The notes: a model not told the origin generated them from the sequence alone. Numbered from the stretch's first letter, positions 36,901 to 46,941 are shown. The stretch: 64,000 nucleotides of DNA from Rhodococcus jostii NBRC 16295 (GCF_001894825.1 NZ_BCWY01000011.1:117638-181637); one strand, 5' to 3'. Made by a program: numbers and translations.

Positions 36901-37157
36901 GTGGGGCGGTGACGCACCGGCAGCGTCCGGCGACGGCGGCGGGGGTCACGTTCATCAACCTCGAGGACGAGACCGGGATGGTCAACGTGGTGTGCTCGGT
37001 GGGTCTCTGGGCGAAATACCGCAAGCTGGCCAACACGGCGCCCGCGTTGCTGGTGCGCGGCAAGGTGCAGAACGCGGAGGGCGCGGTGACGGTGGTGGCG
37101 GATCGGCTGCAGCTGATGGATTTGCGGGTGTCCGCCACATCCCGGGACTTCAGGTGA
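33903..37157 (+). CDS. dnaE2: Error-prone DNA polymerase DnaE2
   Basis: Alpha-subunit-like C-family polymerase of about 1084 aa used in damage-induced mutagenesis. The PHP domain opens with YAELHAHSAFSFLDGAS and has ALTDHDGFYGVVRFAE. The polymerase palm has the acidic triad in PPDIDVDIESDRRE and nearby, the fingers include FGFPESHSQSFAALVFYSSW, and the C-terminal OB fold covers about 950-1084 (GVTFINLEDETGMVNVVCS). The ATG at 33903 begins the conserved MGWGNGPPTWSEMERVL and has AAGAGG upstream; in-frame ATGs at 33858 and 33885 are alternatives. It works with ImuA' and ImuB, encoded 13-16 kb to the left, and shares their SOS control. Confidence 0.96.
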   Translation: MGWGNGPPTWSEMERVLSGRPGRVSPESLYPGDGGDSPAWSRKRGEYRAGGQERIGSTVPYAELHAHSAFSFLDGASPPEELVEEAVRLGLEAIALTDHDGFYGVVRFAEAAKELKMRTVFGSELSLDDAHLLVLARGQEGYRRLSREIAAAHLAGGEKGKLRYDFDRLADAAGGHWQILTGCRKGHVRQALAGGGPDAAAERLRELIDRFGADRVTVELTHHGVAEDSERNASLAELAQQHGLRVIASTAAHFAGPPRRRLAMAMAAVRARQSLDDAAGHLAPAGGAHLRSGEEMAHLFAAYPDAVRGAAELGLECAFDLRLIAPQLPPFDVPDGHTEASWLRQLTMDGARRRYGAPADRPEAYRQIEHELDIITGLNFPGYFLVVHDIVSFCKNNDILCQGRGSAANSAVCYAIGITNVDPVRNKLLFERFLSPERDGPPDIDVDIESDRREEAIQHVYAKYGRQYAAQVANVITYRGKSSVRDMARALGFSQGQQDAWSKQVSRWGGIGKEAGTDIPPAVLELAAQIEGFPRHLGIHSGGMVICDRPIADVCPVEWARMENRSVLQWDKDDCAAVGLVKFDMLGLGMLSALHYMIDLVAEHKGIEVDLAQLDLSEGAVYEMLQRADSVGVFQVESRAQMATLPRLKPRNFYDLVVEVALIRPGPIQGGSVHPYIRRRNKLEPVTYDHPSLEKALKRTLGVPLFQEQLMQMAVDVAGFSPAEADQLRRAMGSKRSPEKMERLRGRLYQGMRDLHGIGDDVADRIYEKLYAFANFGFPESHSQSFAALVFYSSWFKLHHPAAFCAGLLRAQPMGFYSPQSLVADARRHGVQVHGADINASLAHATVEAGGTEVRLGLGEVRHIGATLAERIVESRGDGGPFTSFLDLTGRVELTTAQAESLATAGALDSFGISRREALWAAGAAAGERRDRLPGIGASTRAPTLPGMSDLELAAADVWATGVSPDTYPTQFLRPQLDALGVVPAAHLLEVPDGDRVLVGGAVTHRQRPATAAGVTFINLEDETGMVNVVCSVGLWAKYRKLANTAPALLVRGKVQNAEGAVTVVADRLQLMDLRVSATSRDFR

Positions 37158-37180
37158 GCTCGCACCGCTAGCATTCGGAC

Positions 37181-38080
37181 ATGAGGAGATACGTCTTGTC
37201 GGCGATCGTCGTGGCTTCGCTGGCGCTCGCGGGGTGTGGTGGTTCCGGCAGCGACTCCTCCTCCTCCCAACCGACTCCCGCCCCCTCGCCCGGGGATGCG
37301 AGTCAGATGGAAATCGGCGGCGCGGTGCAGCAACCCGCGAAAGACCAGGCGCCCACCGGCCGTCAGGAGATCGTCACCGGCCAGGTCGCGATCACCGCCG
37401 ACGACCCGGTGGCCGTCGGCAGGCAGATCGTGGACAAGGTCGACGACCTGGGCGGACGCGTCGACCAGCTCACCGAGCAGCCCGGCTCCGACCACCAGGA
37501 TGCGAGCAGTTCCCTGACCATCCGGGTGCCCGCCGATTCGCTCACCACGACGTTGGACGATCTGCGGGAGCTGGGCAAGGTCACGAGCGTCAGCGTCACG
37601 AAGAGCGACGTGACGATGCAGTCGCAGGATCTCGACGCCCGGATCGGCGCGCTGACGGCGTCCGTCACCCGGTTGCAGGCACTCATCACGTCGGCGGCGA
37701 ACACCGCGGATCTGATCGAGGCCGAGCGTGCGTTGTCGGAACGTCAGGGGGAACTCGACAGTCTGACCGCCCAGAAGCGGTCGCTGAGCGACCAGGTGGC
37801 ACTGGCCACGCTCACGATCGACGTCACCGCCACGGATGCCGCTCAGCCGAGCCCCGGCCCGGACACCTTCTGGGAAGGAATCGTCGCCGGCTGGAATGCC
37901 CTGCTGTCCGCGATCAAGGGCGCCGCCGTCGTCGTGGGGGCGCTCATTCCCTGGTTCGGATTCGTGGCCGTCATCGCGCTGATCGGGTACGGCGCGTACC
38001 GTCTGCGCCGGATGTCCAACAGGCCGCCCGGCCCGCCGTCGGGCCCGGCGGCGGAACGAGAAGAGGCGAAGACGCAATGA
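37181..38080 (+). CDS. DUF4349 lipoprotein
   Basis: A 299-aa membrane protein. The signal peptide ends in LASLALAGCGG with lipidated C19. The mature protein has a low-complexity Ser/Pro linker, a DUF4349 domain (about 65-215: ITADDPVAVGRQIVDKVDDLGG, SSLTIRVPADSLTTTLDDL), a coiled-coil stretch (EAERALSERQGELDSLTAQK) and a C-terminal membrane helix (about 248-272), with a cytoplasmic tail ending EEAKTQ. Function unknown. Its stop overlaps the rhodanese start (ATGA). Confidence 0.85.
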   Translation: MRRYVLSAIVVASLALAGCGGSGSDSSSSQPTPAPSPGDASQMEIGGAVQQPAKDQAPTGRQEIVTGQVAITADDPVAVGRQIVDKVDDLGGRVDQLTEQPGSDHQDASSSLTIRVPADSLTTTLDDLRELGKVTSVSVTKSDVTMQSQDLDARIGALTASVTRLQALITSAANTADLIEAERALSERQGELDSLTAQKRSLSDQVALATLTIDVTATDAAQPSPGPDTFWEGIVAGWNALLSAIKGAAVVVGALIPWFGFVAVIALIGYGAYRLRRMSNRPPGPPSGPAAEREEAKTQ

Positions 38081-38385
38081 TCGAAGTCGACCTGAATGCC
38101 CTGGACGGCGCATTGGCGTCGGGTGCGCCCGTCATCGACGTGCGCGAGGCCGACGAGTACGCGCAGGCGCGGGTGCCGGGTGTGACGCTGATTCCGCTCA
38201 GTGAGTTCGTCGCGCGCGTGGACGAGATCCCGGACGCCGAGGTCGTCTACGTCATCTGCGCGGTGGGTGGCCGGAGCCTGCAGGCCGCGGAGTACCTGAA
38301 CGCGCGGGGAATCAACGCCGTGTCGGTCGCGGGCGGGACGTCTGCGTGGATGCAGTCCGGGCGCCCAGTGGAGTCGGGCGCCTGA
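38077..38385 (+). CDS. Rhodanese-like domain protein
   Basis: A 102-aa single-domain rhodanese. The N-terminal strand PVIDVREADEYAQARVPGV is typical, and the active-site loop is VICAVGGRS with the persulfide-forming C61. It should transfer or carry sulfane sulfur in the cytoplasm. The ATG overlaps the DUF4349 gene by 4 bases. It converges with the TDT transporter after 7 bases. Confidence 0.88.
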   Translation: MIEVDLNALDGALASGAPVIDVREADEYAQARVPGVTLIPLSEFVARVDEIPDAEVVYVICAVGGRSLQAAEYLNARGINAVSVAGGTSAWMQSGRPVESGA

Positions 38386-38392
38386 CTCGTCG

Positions 38393-39436
38393 TCAGCGCG
38401 TGACGCTGTAGGCGTCGACCCGGTTCCGGGCGACACGCTCGCCCACCAGGCCGGCGGCGTGCCGCAGCGTGTTGGCCGCAACGGTGCCCCAGATCAGGAG
38501 CAGAGCGCACCACAGGGTGACGCCTGCACCGACGACGACGACCGAATCCAATGCGACGCCCAGCGAGTTCGCGCCCAGCGCGCAGGTGCCGACGGGGAAC
38601 GTGAAACTCCACCAGCTCGGCGCGAAGGTCAGGCCGCGCCGAAACGCGGTGGCGGTCATCGCGACGAGGGCCGCGAGGGCGAGGACTCCGATCGCGCCGA
38701 CCGTGGTCCCGTAGACCACGCCCACCGAATGCAGCCAGGCGTGGCGGGAGGCGGCGCCGAGCAGGTTGATCGCGGCCACCGACTGCCCGATGACGCCGAG
38801 CGGAATCCACAGCGTGGGGAGGAGCGGGAGGTCGGGGAGGCCGTTGCGCACCAGGTGGCTCCCGACGACGGCGGCGACGGCCAGCGCGGCGCTCAGCGCC
38901 AGCGCGAACAGTGCGTAGCAGACCACGAGCAGCGCGATCCGCGGAGCGCCTTCCGGAAGATGCCGGACCAGCGCGGCCCCGGTGGCGGCCGACACCATCG
39001 GCGGCACGACGGGCATGAGCCAGGACGGCACCGGGGTCACCTGGTGGGGCCGGGTCAGCCGGCGTGCCATGACGACGTAGGTGACGAGTCCGAGGACGGT
39101 CCCGATCGTCCACAGGGTGGCCGAGACGGGGACGGCGACGCCGCCGAGAAGTTCGTGACCCGCCGACCCGGTGGCGGCACCGACCGTCAGCAGGGCCATC
39201 GCCACGGCCCCGTAGAACGGGAACATCGTGTGGCTCCGGGCGTCGGCGAGGGCGTCGTCGCGGCGACGGATCCAGTGCCGCGCCAGTGCGGTCGTCAGCC
39301 CGACGAGCAGCGTCACGGCGATCAGCCAGAAGATCTCGGACACCGTATGGGCGACGAGAACCTCGGCGGGAAATGCCGCGGCGACGACTGCGACGATGCC
39401 GGTGCCCATCACTGCTGCGAACCAATTCGGGGTCAT
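38393..39436 (-). CDS. TDT-family (TehA/Mae1/SSU1-like) transporter
   Basis: A 347-aa protein with about ten membrane helices. It begins NWFAAVMGTGIVAVVAAAF, the family signature of tellurite-resistance/dicarboxylate transporters, and has WSFTFPVGTCALGANSLGV in the seventh-helix region. The family exports or takes up small anions such as malate, sulfite or chloride; the substrate here cannot be told. It is divergent from a LysR-type regulator gene whose operator-like repeat lies between the two, so it is the likely target of that regulator. Confidence 0.87.
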   Translation of the reverse strand: MTPNWFAAVMGTGIVAVVAAAFPAEVLVAHTVSEIFWLIAVTLLVGLTTALARHWIRRRDDALADARSHTMFPFYGAVAMALLTVGAATGSAGHELLGGVAVPVSATLWTIGTVLGLVTYVVMARRLTRPHQVTPVPSWLMPVVPPMVSAATGAALVRHLPEGAPRIALLVVCYALFALALSAALAVAAVVGSHLVRNGLPDLPLLPTLWIPLGVIGQSVAAINLLGAASRHAWLHSVGVVYGTTVGAIGVLALAALVAMTATAFRRGLTFAPSWWSFTFPVGTCALGANSLGVALDSVVVVGAGVTLWCALLLIWGTVAANTLRHAAGLVGERVARNRVDAYSVTR

Positions 39437-39490
39437 ACCAGCAGCCTGCCGTCACCTCGTCGTGGCCGGTAGAAGGCTTGTCGTTGAATG

Positions 39491-39511
39491 CCCACAAATC
39501 GCGTTTGTGGG
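39491..39511. promoter_or_regulatory. Inverted-repeat operator of the lysR/TDT divergent pair
   Basis: CCCACAAA-TCGCG-TTTGTGGG is a perfect 8-bp repeat around a 5-base centre. It sits directly upstream of a -10-like TAGCCT (39514-39519) that ends 6 bases before the lysR GTG, so a bound regulator could control both directions. Confidence 0.7.
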
Positions 39512-39525
39512 ACTAGCCTTGGGTT

Positions 39526-40464
39526 GTGCCGCTGTCTCCCCGTGTTCCCGAACTCAGTGCCCTCGACGTCCTGCTGTCCGTCGAGCGGCTCGGAAGCATG
39601 GGTGCGGCGGGCCGTGAACACGGGCTCAGCCAGCAAGCCGTCAGCGCACGTGTGCGTTCGGCCGAGCGCCAATTCGGCATCAAGGTGTTCAGCCGCGGCG
39701 CCAGCGGGGTCCGACCCACGTCCGAGGGCGCCCTGATCCTCGAATGGGCGAGCCACATCCTCGCCACGGCCGAGGAACTGGCGTCGGGGGTCGCGGCCCT
39801 GCGCGGAGAGCGGCAGGCCGGGTTGACGGTGGCGGCCAGCATGACGATCGCGGAGTACCTCGTTCCCGGTTGGACCGTCGCGATGCGGCGCAAGTACCCG
39901 AACGTGGTGACCAACGTGCGCCTGCTCAATTCGTCCGAGGTCACCGCCCGGGTGCTGTCCGGTGAGGCGGATCTCGGATTCGTCGAAGGCCCGGACATTC
40001 CGGCGGGACTGCAGGTGCGGGAGATCGGCCGCGACCACCTGGTGGTCGTGGTGCCGCCGGAGCACGAGTGGGTCCGCCGGTCGCCGATTCCCGTGTCCGA
40101 ACTCGCCGCGACGCCGATGATCCAGCGCGAGTCCGGTTCCGGAACGCGCACCACCCTGGAGAACGCGGTGCCGCAGTGCGTCCCGCCGTTGCTGGAGTTG
40201 ACGTCGTGCACGGCGGTGAAGGCCGCGGTCGTCGCGGGCAACGCGCCGGCGGTGCTGTCGTCGTTGGCGGTCGCGGCCGACCTGACGGACGGCCGGCTGG
40301 CCTCCGTCCAGGTGGAGGGGCTGACCCTTCCGCGTCGGCTGTCCGCCGTGTGGGATCCGGTGCGCGGCGTGCAGGGCGCGGCGCGGGACTTCCTGGACAT
40401 CGCCCTCGGCGCGGCCGCCGGCGTCGCGGCGGCGGGTGCCGGGGTTACAGCGCAGCCCCGCTGA
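39526..40464 (+). CDS. LysR-type transcriptional regulator
   Basis: A 312-aa LysR regulator. The N-terminal helix-turn-helix is at about 10-65 (LDVLLSVERLGSMGAAGREHG, AVSARVRSAERQFGIKVFSR). The effector-binding domain follows (VAASMTIAEYLVPGWTVAMR, HLVVVVPPEHEWVRR). The GTG start lies just downstream of a -10-like box, suggesting leaderless transcription. It probably regulates the divergent TDT transporter and itself. Its 3' end overlaps convergent trmL by 20 bases. Confidence 0.9.
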   Translation: MPLSPRVPELSALDVLLSVERLGSMGAAGREHGLSQQAVSARVRSAERQFGIKVFSRGASGVRPTSEGALILEWASHILATAEELASGVAALRGERQAGLTVAASMTIAEYLVPGWTVAMRRKYPNVVTNVRLLNSSEVTARVLSGEADLGFVEGPDIPAGLQVREIGRDHLVVVVPPEHEWVRRSPIPVSELAATPMIQRESGSGTRTTLENAVPQCVPPLLELTSCTAVKAAVVAGNAPAVLSSLAVAADLTDGRLASVQVEGLTLPRRLSAVWDPVRGVQGAARDFLDIALGAAAGVAAAGAGVTAQPR

Positions 40465-40918
40465 ATCCGTGCTGGCGCCACGCCTCGTAGGTGACGAGGG
40501 CGGCGGCGTTGGACAGGTTCAGTGAACGCCGGCCGGGCAGCATCGGGATGCGGAGCCGTTCCGTGACGTGCGGATCGGCCAGCACCTCCGCCGACAGTCC
40601 GGTGGGTTCCGGGCCGAACAGCAGGACGTCGCCCGGCTGGTAGGCGATGTCGGCGTACGACACGGTGGCGTGCGCGGTGAAGGCGAACACCCGCGCGGGT
40701 TCGACCGCCGCCCAGGCGGCCTCCAAGTTCTCGTGCACGGTCACCGACGCGAGGTCGTGGTAGTCGAGCCCGGCCCGTTTGAGTTTCGGCTCGGACAGGT
40801 CGAATCCGAGCGGACCCACCAGGTGCAGTTCGCAACCGGTGCCCGCCACCATGCGGATGGCGTTGCCGGTGTTGGGTGGGATTCGGGGTTCGTGGAACAT
40901 CACTCGGAACACCCGCAC
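40445..40918 (-). CDS. trmL: tRNA (cytidine/uridine-34-2'-O)-methyltransferase TrmL
   Basis: A 157-aa SPOUT methyltransferase that should 2'-O-methylate the wobble base of certain leucine tRNAs. The three SPOUT motifs are clear: EPRIPPNTGNAIRM, DVLLFGPEPTGL and IPMLPGRRSLNLSNAAALV, the last forming the trefoil knot that binds S-adenosylmethionine. Size is normal for TrmL. The start is GTG at 40918, with downstream in-frame alternatives. Confidence 0.92.
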   Translation of the reverse strand: MRVFRVMFHEPRIPPNTGNAIRMVAGTGCELHLVGPLGFDLSEPKLKRAGLDYHDLASVTVHENLEAAWAAVEPARVFAFTAHATVSYADIAYQPGDVLLFGPEPTGLSAEVLADPHVTERLRIPMLPGRRSLNLSNAAALVTYEAWRQHGFSGAAL

Positions 40919-40955
40919 AGCTTAGGGCCACACGTCGAGACGGCATGATGGACGC

Positions 40956-41561
40956 ATGGATCCGGTAGAAGAGGTGGTGGGTGAGGACTTCGGCGACGCA
41001 CGACTCCCCGCGCAGAACTGGCAGCGACGGCACTACACGAAATGCACTTTCCGCGACGCCGACCTGAGCGAACTGCGCACCGAGTCGGTGATCTTCACCG
41101 ACTGCGATTTCACCGGAGCCGACCTCGCCGAGTCTCATCACGTGGGCACGGCGTTCCGGTCCTGTTCGTTCACGAGAACGACGCTGTGGCACAGCGAGTT
41201 CCGTAACTGCAGCTTCCTCGGATCCGAGTTCGACCACTGCCGGCTGCGCCCGATGGTGTTCGACGAATGCGACTTCACGCTCGCGTCGCTGGGCGGCGCC
41301 GACCTGCGCGGACTGGATTTCACGGACTGCCGGTTCCGGGAAGCCAACCTCGTCCGCACCGACCTGAGCCGGGCCGTGCTCCGGTCGGCGGATCTGCTCG
41401 GAGCCCGCACCGGCGGCGTGAAACTCGACGGCGCCGACCTGCGCGGCGCCCTCGTCGACGCGAACCTGTGGACGGCCGCCTCGCTGGACAAGACGCAGAT
41501 CGAACTCACCCAGGCCATCGCCTACGCGACGGCCAATGGCCTCGTGGTGGAACCGACCTGA
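40956..41561 (+). CDS. mfpA: Pentapeptide-repeat protein MfpA
   Basis: A 201-aa right-handed beta-helix protein built from A(D/N)LxX repeats (for example DADLSELRTESVIFTDCDF and GADLRGLDFTDCRFREANL). It closely matches mycobacterial MfpA (Rv3361c) throughout, including TTLWHS and RGADL-type turns. MfpA mimics DNA, binds gyrase and can lower fluoroquinolone sensitivity. Compared with the 183-residue M. tuberculosis protein it has a longer N-terminus and a short C-terminal extension. Located upstream of folD in the same orientation. Confidence 0.9.
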   Translation: MDPVEEVVGEDFGDARLPAQNWQRRHYTKCTFRDADLSELRTESVIFTDCDFTGADLAESHHVGTAFRSCSFTRTTLWHSEFRNCSFLGSEFDHCRLRPMVFDECDFTLASLGGADLRGLDFTDCRFREANLVRTDLSRAVLRSADLLGARTGGVKLDGADLRGALVDANLWTAASLDKTQIELTQAIAYATANGLVVEPT

Positions 41562-41594
41562 CGCGCGTATGGCGAACCTGAGAGAATGGGGCAC

Positions 41595-42455
41595 GTGACT
41601 GCAACGATCCTCGATGGCAAGGCGACCCGCGACGAGATTTTCGAAGACCTGAAGGTGCGGGTGAGCGCCCTGAAGGACAAGGGCATCACGCCCGGTCTCG
41701 GCACCGTTCTGGTGGGGGACGACCCGGGGTCGGCCGCCTACGTGCGCGGCAAGCACAACGACTGCGCCAAGGTCGGGATCACGTCGATCCGCCGCGACCT
41801 GCCCGGCGACATCACGCAGGAGAAGCTCGACGCCACCATCGACGAGCTCAACGCGAACCCGGACTGCACCGGGTACATCGTGCAGTTGCCGCTGCCGATG
41901 CAACTCGACGAGAACGCCGCCCTCGAGCGCATCGATCCCGACAAGGACGCCGACGGCCTGCACCCGGTCAACCTGGGCCGGCTGGTGCTCGGTAAGGAGG
42001 CGCCGCTGCCGTGCACGCCGCGCGGCATCCTGCACCTCCTGCGCCGGTACGAGGTCCCGATCGAGGGGGCGCACGTGGTCGTCGTCGGTCGCGGTGTCAC
42101 CGTGGGCCGCCCGATCGGTCTGCTGTTCACCCGGCGCAGTGAGAACGCCACCGTCACCCTCTGCCACACCCGGACCCGGGACCTCGGAGCCGAGGTCCGG
42201 CGCGCCGACATCGTGATCGCGGCGGCAGGCGTTCCCGGGCTGGTGACCGCCGACATGGTCAAGCCCGGCGCGGCGGTACTCGACGTGGGCGTGAGCCGCA
42301 CCGAGGACGGACTGCGCGGCGACGTGGCGGCGGACGTCGCGGAGGTCGCCGGTTTCCTGTCCCCGAACCCCGGTGGTGTCGGACCGCTCACCCGCGCCTT
42401 CCTGCTGACCAACGTCGTGGAGCGGGCCGAGCGTGTCGCAGCGTCTCTCGGCTGA
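41595..42455 (+). CDS. folD: Methylenetetrahydrofolate dehydrogenase/cyclohydrolase FolD
   Basis: Bifunctional enzyme of one-carbon metabolism, NADP-dependent oxidation of methylene-THF and hydrolysis to formyl-THF. About 286 aa. The catalytic Lys is in [14 protein letters not shown], and the signature GYIVQLPLP and [16 protein letters not shown] are intact; the Rossmann motif is [16 protein letters not shown]. The GTG at 41595 matches the start of mycobacterial FolD; an ATG at 41586 would add three residues. Its end overlaps or abuts the DUF3017 gene. Confidence 0.96.
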   Translation: MTATILDGKATRDEIFEDLKVRVSALKDKGITPGLGTVLVGDDPGSAAYVRGKHNDCAKVGITSIRRDLPGDITQEKLDATIDELNANPDCTGYIVQLPLPMQLDENAALERIDPDKDADGLHPVNLGRLVLGKEAPLPCTPRGILHLLRRYEVPIEGAHVVVVGRGVTVGRPIGLLFTRRSENATVTLCHTRTRDLGAEVRRADIVIAAAGVPGLVTADMVKPGAAVLDVGVSRTEDGLRGDVAADVAEVAGFLSPNPGGVGPLTRAFLLTNVVERAERVAASLG

Positions 42456-42741
42456 GATGGCCGACTGGGGGCAGTTCGCGAAGAAGAACCTGCCGATGCT
42501 GGCAGTCCTCGTCGTCATCGCCGTGGCCGTCGTGTTCGTGCTCGCGGACCGGTGGCGGCGAGGAGCGTTCGTGTTCGGCGTCGCCACCCTGCTGGCGGCG
42601 GTCTTCCGGTTGACGATGCCGTCGGAGCGTGTCGGACTGCTCGCGGTGCGCAGCAAGCCTTTCGACGTGGGGGCACTCGTGGCCGTCGGTGGCGCGATCG
42701 TGTGGCTGGCCGTGTCGATCGACCCGCTCGGAACCGACTAG
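42433..42741 (+). CDS. DUF3017 membrane protein
   Basis: A small integral membrane protein (102 aa, or 94 from the ATG at 42457) matching Rv3355c next to folD in mycobacteria. Three hydrophobic helices: [36 protein letters not shown] and [18 protein letters not shown]. The GTG at 42433 has GGAG about 10 bases upstream but overlaps folD by 23 bases; the ATG at 42457 follows the folD stop directly. Function unknown. Confidence 0.78.
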   Translation: MSQRLSAEMADWGQFAKKNLPMLAVLVVIAVAVVFVLADRWRRGAFVFGVATLLAAVFRLTMPSERVGLLAVRSKPFDVGALVAVGGAIVWLAVSIDPLGTD

Positions 42742-42772
42742 CGGTCCGAGCGGGCGTCGCCCGGCGCCGGGG

Positions 42773-43891
42773 TCAGCGCCCGGCGCGTGCCAGTTGCATC
42801 GTCTCGGACAGCAGCTTCGCGACGGCGGCGGCCTCGGTGAGGAACCCGTCGTGGCCGTCCCTCGAGTTGAGTACCCGCAGACCGTCGCAGGTGGGGATGT
42901 CGTCGGCCAGATCCTCCTGCAGGCGGATCGGGTAGAGGCGATCGGAGTCGACTCCGCCGACGATGACGGGGGCGGTGATCGTGGCCAGCGCGGCGGCGAT
43001 ACCGCCGCGTCCGCGGCCCACGTCGTGCCGGTTCATGGCCTCCGACAGCAGCACGTAGGTCCCCGGATCGAACCTGCCGACCAGCTTGTCCGCCTGGTGC
43101 TGGAGGTAACTCTCGACGGCGTACCGTCCGCCGCGCCACGGATCCTCGCTGTCCTGCGGAGAGTTCGCGAACCGGGAGTCGAGTTCGCTCTCGCTGCGGT
43201 ACGTGAGGTGCGCGATCCGGCGGGCGATGCCCAGTCCGGTGCGGGGGATCCGGCCGGTGCCGTGGTAGTCGCCGCCCTGCCAGTCGGGGTCGCTGGTGAT
43301 GGCCTCGATCTGGGTGGTCTGCGTGCCGATCTGGTCGGCGGTCGCGCGGGCACCGACGGCGAGTACGAGCGCCGCCGCGATCTGGTCCGGGTACGTGACG
43401 GCCCACTCGAGTGCGCGCATCCCGCCCATCGAACCGCCGACGACGGACGCCAGCTTGTCGATGCCCAGGAGGTCGGTGAACTTCTTCTCGGCGGCGACCT
43501 GGTCGCGGATGGAGATCTCCGGGAAGCGGCTGCCCCACGGGCGACCGTCCTCGGCGATCGAACCGGGACCGGTGGAGCCGCGGCAGCCACCGAGGACGTT
43601 GGTGGCGACGACGCACCACTCGTCGGTGTCGATGGGGGCGCCCGGCCCGACCATTCCCGTCCACCATCCGGGGGAGGGGTGTTCGTCGGTGACGGGTCCG
43701 GTGACGTGGGAGTCGCCGGTGAGGGCATGCTCGACGAGGACCACGTTGTCCCGGTTCGGGGACAGTTCACCCCACCGCTGGACGGCGAGCGTCACCGACG
43801 GGATGACCTCCCCGCTCTCGAGCTCGAGCGGTCCGATGTCGAGGGTGCCGAGACGTCCGTCCGCCACGGGCAGGTTCTGTATTGCGCTCAC
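42773..43891 (-). CDS. metX: Homoserine O-acetyltransferase
   Basis: Acetylates homoserine with acetyl-CoA in methionine synthesis. The 372-aa alpha/beta-hydrolase fold has nucleophile Ser in [15 protein letters not shown], the signature [10 protein letters not shown] and the catalytic His in [12 protein letters not shown]. The start is the GTG at 43891, two bases after the metY stop; a TTG at 43897 overlapping that stop is possible. It makes the substrate for MetY encoded just upstream, so the operon performs two consecutive steps and shares the SAM-IV/poly-Cys leader. Confidence 0.94.
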   Translation of the reverse strand: MSAIQNLPVADGRLGTLDIGPLELESGEVIPSVTLAVQRWGELSPNRDNVVLVEHALTGDSHVTGPVTDEHPSPGWWTGMVGPGAPIDTDEWCVVATNVLGGCRGSTGPGSIAEDGRPWGSRFPEISIRDQVAAEKKFTDLLGIDKLASVVGGSMGGMRALEWAVTYPDQIAAALVLAVGARATADQIGTQTTQIEAITSDPDWQGGDYHGTGRIPRTGLGIARRIAHLTYRSESELDSRFANSPQDSEDPWRGGRYAVESYLQHQADKLVGRFDPGTYVLLSEAMNRHDVGRGRGGIAAALATITAPVIVGGVDSDRLYPIRLQEDLADDIPTCDGLRVLNSRDGHDGFLTEAAAVAKLLSETMQLARAGR

Positions 43892-43893
43892 GG

Positions 43894-45252
<1,359 letters not shown>

Positions 45253-45279
45253 CTATCTACGACAACAACAACACATCAT
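45253..45279 (-). CDS. Poly-cysteine leader peptide (uORF) of metYX
   Basis: Codons ATG ATG TGT TGT TGT TGT CGT AGA TAG encode MMCCCCRR, too short for ordinary gene calling. A GGAGG site (45283-45287) precedes it with 3 bases to the first ATG and 6 to the second, so MCCCCRR is the likelier product. It lies 75 bases before metY. Short poly-Cys reading frames upstream of sulfur genes in mycobacteria act as cysteine-responsive attenuators; the same job is inferred here, sensing charged Cys-tRNA. Confidence 0.82.
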   Translation of the reverse strand: MMCCCCRR

Positions 45280-45299
45280 GAACCTCCGATGTCGGACCC

Positions 45300-45417
45300 G
45301 CGCTTGTCACCCGACTGTTGTATGAATCAGGGAACCAGGTCATCACCCGGGGCACCCCACCGCGGTGGAGGGTTGCCGGCCAGCTAGCCGGGGCTCGTTG
45401 CTGGCACTCATGACCTG
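45300..45417 (-). ncRNA. SAM-IV riboswitch of metYX
   Basis: On the leftward strand the conserved SAM-IV core is clear: closing stem CAGGTCAT / ATGACCTG (45410-45417 with 45336-45343), GAGTGCCAGC, CCCCGGCTAGCTGGCCGGC, CAACCCTCC, CGCGGTGGGGTGCCCCGGGT. The stretch below 45336 should hold the extra 3' pseudoknot part, with an approximate end. It should shut down metYX when S-adenosylmethionine is high. Confidence 0.92.
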
Positions 45418-45690
45418 TGGTGAATCTTAGCGGCTGGGGTGGAACGACCGGAAACGGCACCGATCAGGCCCGCTAGCAGGGAAAAGTTACCCGCGAGTAG
45501 GAACGGGTTCCACGGCCCCACATGTTGCGAGGTTCGCGCATAGCAGTACGCTTGTCTTGTTTAGGTGCGGTCTCCCCAGCGGCCGCCTCGACCGTCTACG
45601 TTTGATAAGCGAACCGTTCGCGGACCCACTCACGAAGTGCGCCCGCAACCGTGTAACCAGGGAAACTTCCTAGGAGGACGCGAAGCACCC
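45418..45690. promoter_or_regulatory. Intergenic region with the divergent metYX and icd promoters
   Basis: Between the riboswitch and the icd start there are about 270 bases without a gene. The metYX promoter (leftward) and the icd promoter (rightward, long leader) must both be here. A -10-like TACGCTTGTCTTG region is at about 45548-45560, but I cannot assign boxes reliably. Confidence 0.4.
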
Positions 45691-46914
45691 ATGTCCAAAA
45701 TCAAGGTTGAGGGCACCGTCGTCGAACTCGACGGCGACGAGATGACGCGCATTATCTGGCAGTTCATCAAAGACAAACTGATCCATCCCTACCTGGATGT
45801 GAACCTCGAGTACTACGACCTCAGCATCGAGTACCGGGACGAGACCGACGACCAGGTGACCATCGACGCGGCCAACGCCATCAAGAAGCACGGCGTCGGC
45901 GTCAAGTGCGCGACCATCACCCCGGACGAGGCACGCGTCGAGGAGTTCGGCCTCAAGAAGATGTGGCGGTCGCCCAACGGCACCATCCGCAACATCCTCG
46001 GTGGCACGATCTTCCGCGCGCCGATCATCATCTCCAACGTTCCGCGACTGGTTCCGGGCTGGACCAAGCCGATCATCATCGGCCGTCACGCCTTCGGCGA
46101 CCAGTACCGCGCCACCGACTTCAAGGTTCCCGGTCCCGGCAAGGTGATGATCACCTACACACCCGAGGACGGCAGTGAGCCGATCGAGCACGAGCTCGTG
46201 AACTTCCCCGAGGGCGGCGGCGTCGTCCAGGGGCAGTACAACTTCACCAAGTCCATCGAAGACTTTGCGCGCGCCTCGCTCAACTACGGCCTGCAGCAGA
46301 ACTACCCGGTGTACCTGTCGACGAAGAACACGATCCTCAAGGCGTACGACGGCGCGTTCAAGGACATCTTCCAGCACGTCTACGAGACCGAGTTCAAGTC
46401 GGAGTTCGACGCGGCAGGCCTCACCTACGAGCACCGCCTCATCGACGACATGGTCGCGTCGGCGCTCAAGTGGGAGGGCGGCTACGTCTGGGCCTGCAAG
46501 AACTACGACGGCGACGTCCAGTCCGACACCGTCGCGCAGGGCTTCGGTTCGCTGGGCCTGATGACCTCCGTGCTGCTGACCCCGGACGGAAAGACGTGTG
46601 AGGCCGAGGCCGCACACGGCACCGTGACGCGTCACTTCCGTCAGCACCAGCAGGGCAAGCCGACGTCCACCAACCCCATCGCGTCGATCTTCGCGTGGAC
46701 CCGTGGACTCGAACACCGCGGCAAGCTGGACAACACCCCCGACGTCATCGGCTTCGCCCAGAACCTCGAAGACGTGGTCATCAAGACCGTCGAGGGTGGC
46801 CAGATGACCAAGGACCTCGCGATGCTGGTCGGCGGCGACCAGGGCTACCTCACCACCGAGGAATTCCTCGGCACGCTGGACATCAACCTCCAGAAGGCGA
46901 TCGCCGAGCAGTAG
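45691..46914 (+). CDS. icd: NADP-dependent isocitrate dehydrogenase
   Basis: TCA-cycle enzyme, isocitrate to 2-oxoglutarate with NADP+. The 407-aa protein is of the homodimeric eukaryote-like type (M. tuberculosis Icd1): [17 protein letters not shown] at the N-terminus, substrate loop [20 protein letters not shown], the catalytic Lys/Tyr region, and [31 protein letters not shown]. The ATG is chosen for its AGGAGG site (45672-45677) and match to the family start. It is divergent from metYX. Confidence 0.96.
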   Translation: MSKIKVEGTVVELDGDEMTRIIWQFIKDKLIHPYLDVNLEYYDLSIEYRDETDDQVTIDAANAIKKHGVGVKCATITPDEARVEEFGLKKMWRSPNGTIRNILGGTIFRAPIIISNVPRLVPGWTKPIIIGRHAFGDQYRATDFKVPGPGKVMITYTPEDGSEPIEHELVNFPEGGGVVQGQYNFTKSIEDFARASLNYGLQQNYPVYLSTKNTILKAYDGAFKDIFQHVYETEFKSEFDAAGLTYEHRLIDDMVASALKWEGGYVWACKNYDGDVQSDTVAQGFGSLGLMTSVLLTPDGKTCEAEAAHGTVTRHFRQHQQGKPTSTNPIASIFAWTRGLEHRGKLDNTPDVIGFAQNLEDVVIKTVEGGQMTKDLAMLVGGDQGYLTTEEFLGTLDINLQKAIAEQ

Positions 46915-46941
46915 CCACCGCGCTGTAGCACTACGGCAGTA

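Noticed and set aside
34023..36917. Long minus-strand frame within dnaE2
   Set aside because: Shadow of dnaE2; composition is His/Arg/Val rich and carries no motif.
39513..42656. Long minus-strand frame opposite lysR, mfpA and folD
   Set aside because: It is opposite recognised genes on the plus strand and partly opposite their codon third positions; no protein family is visible.
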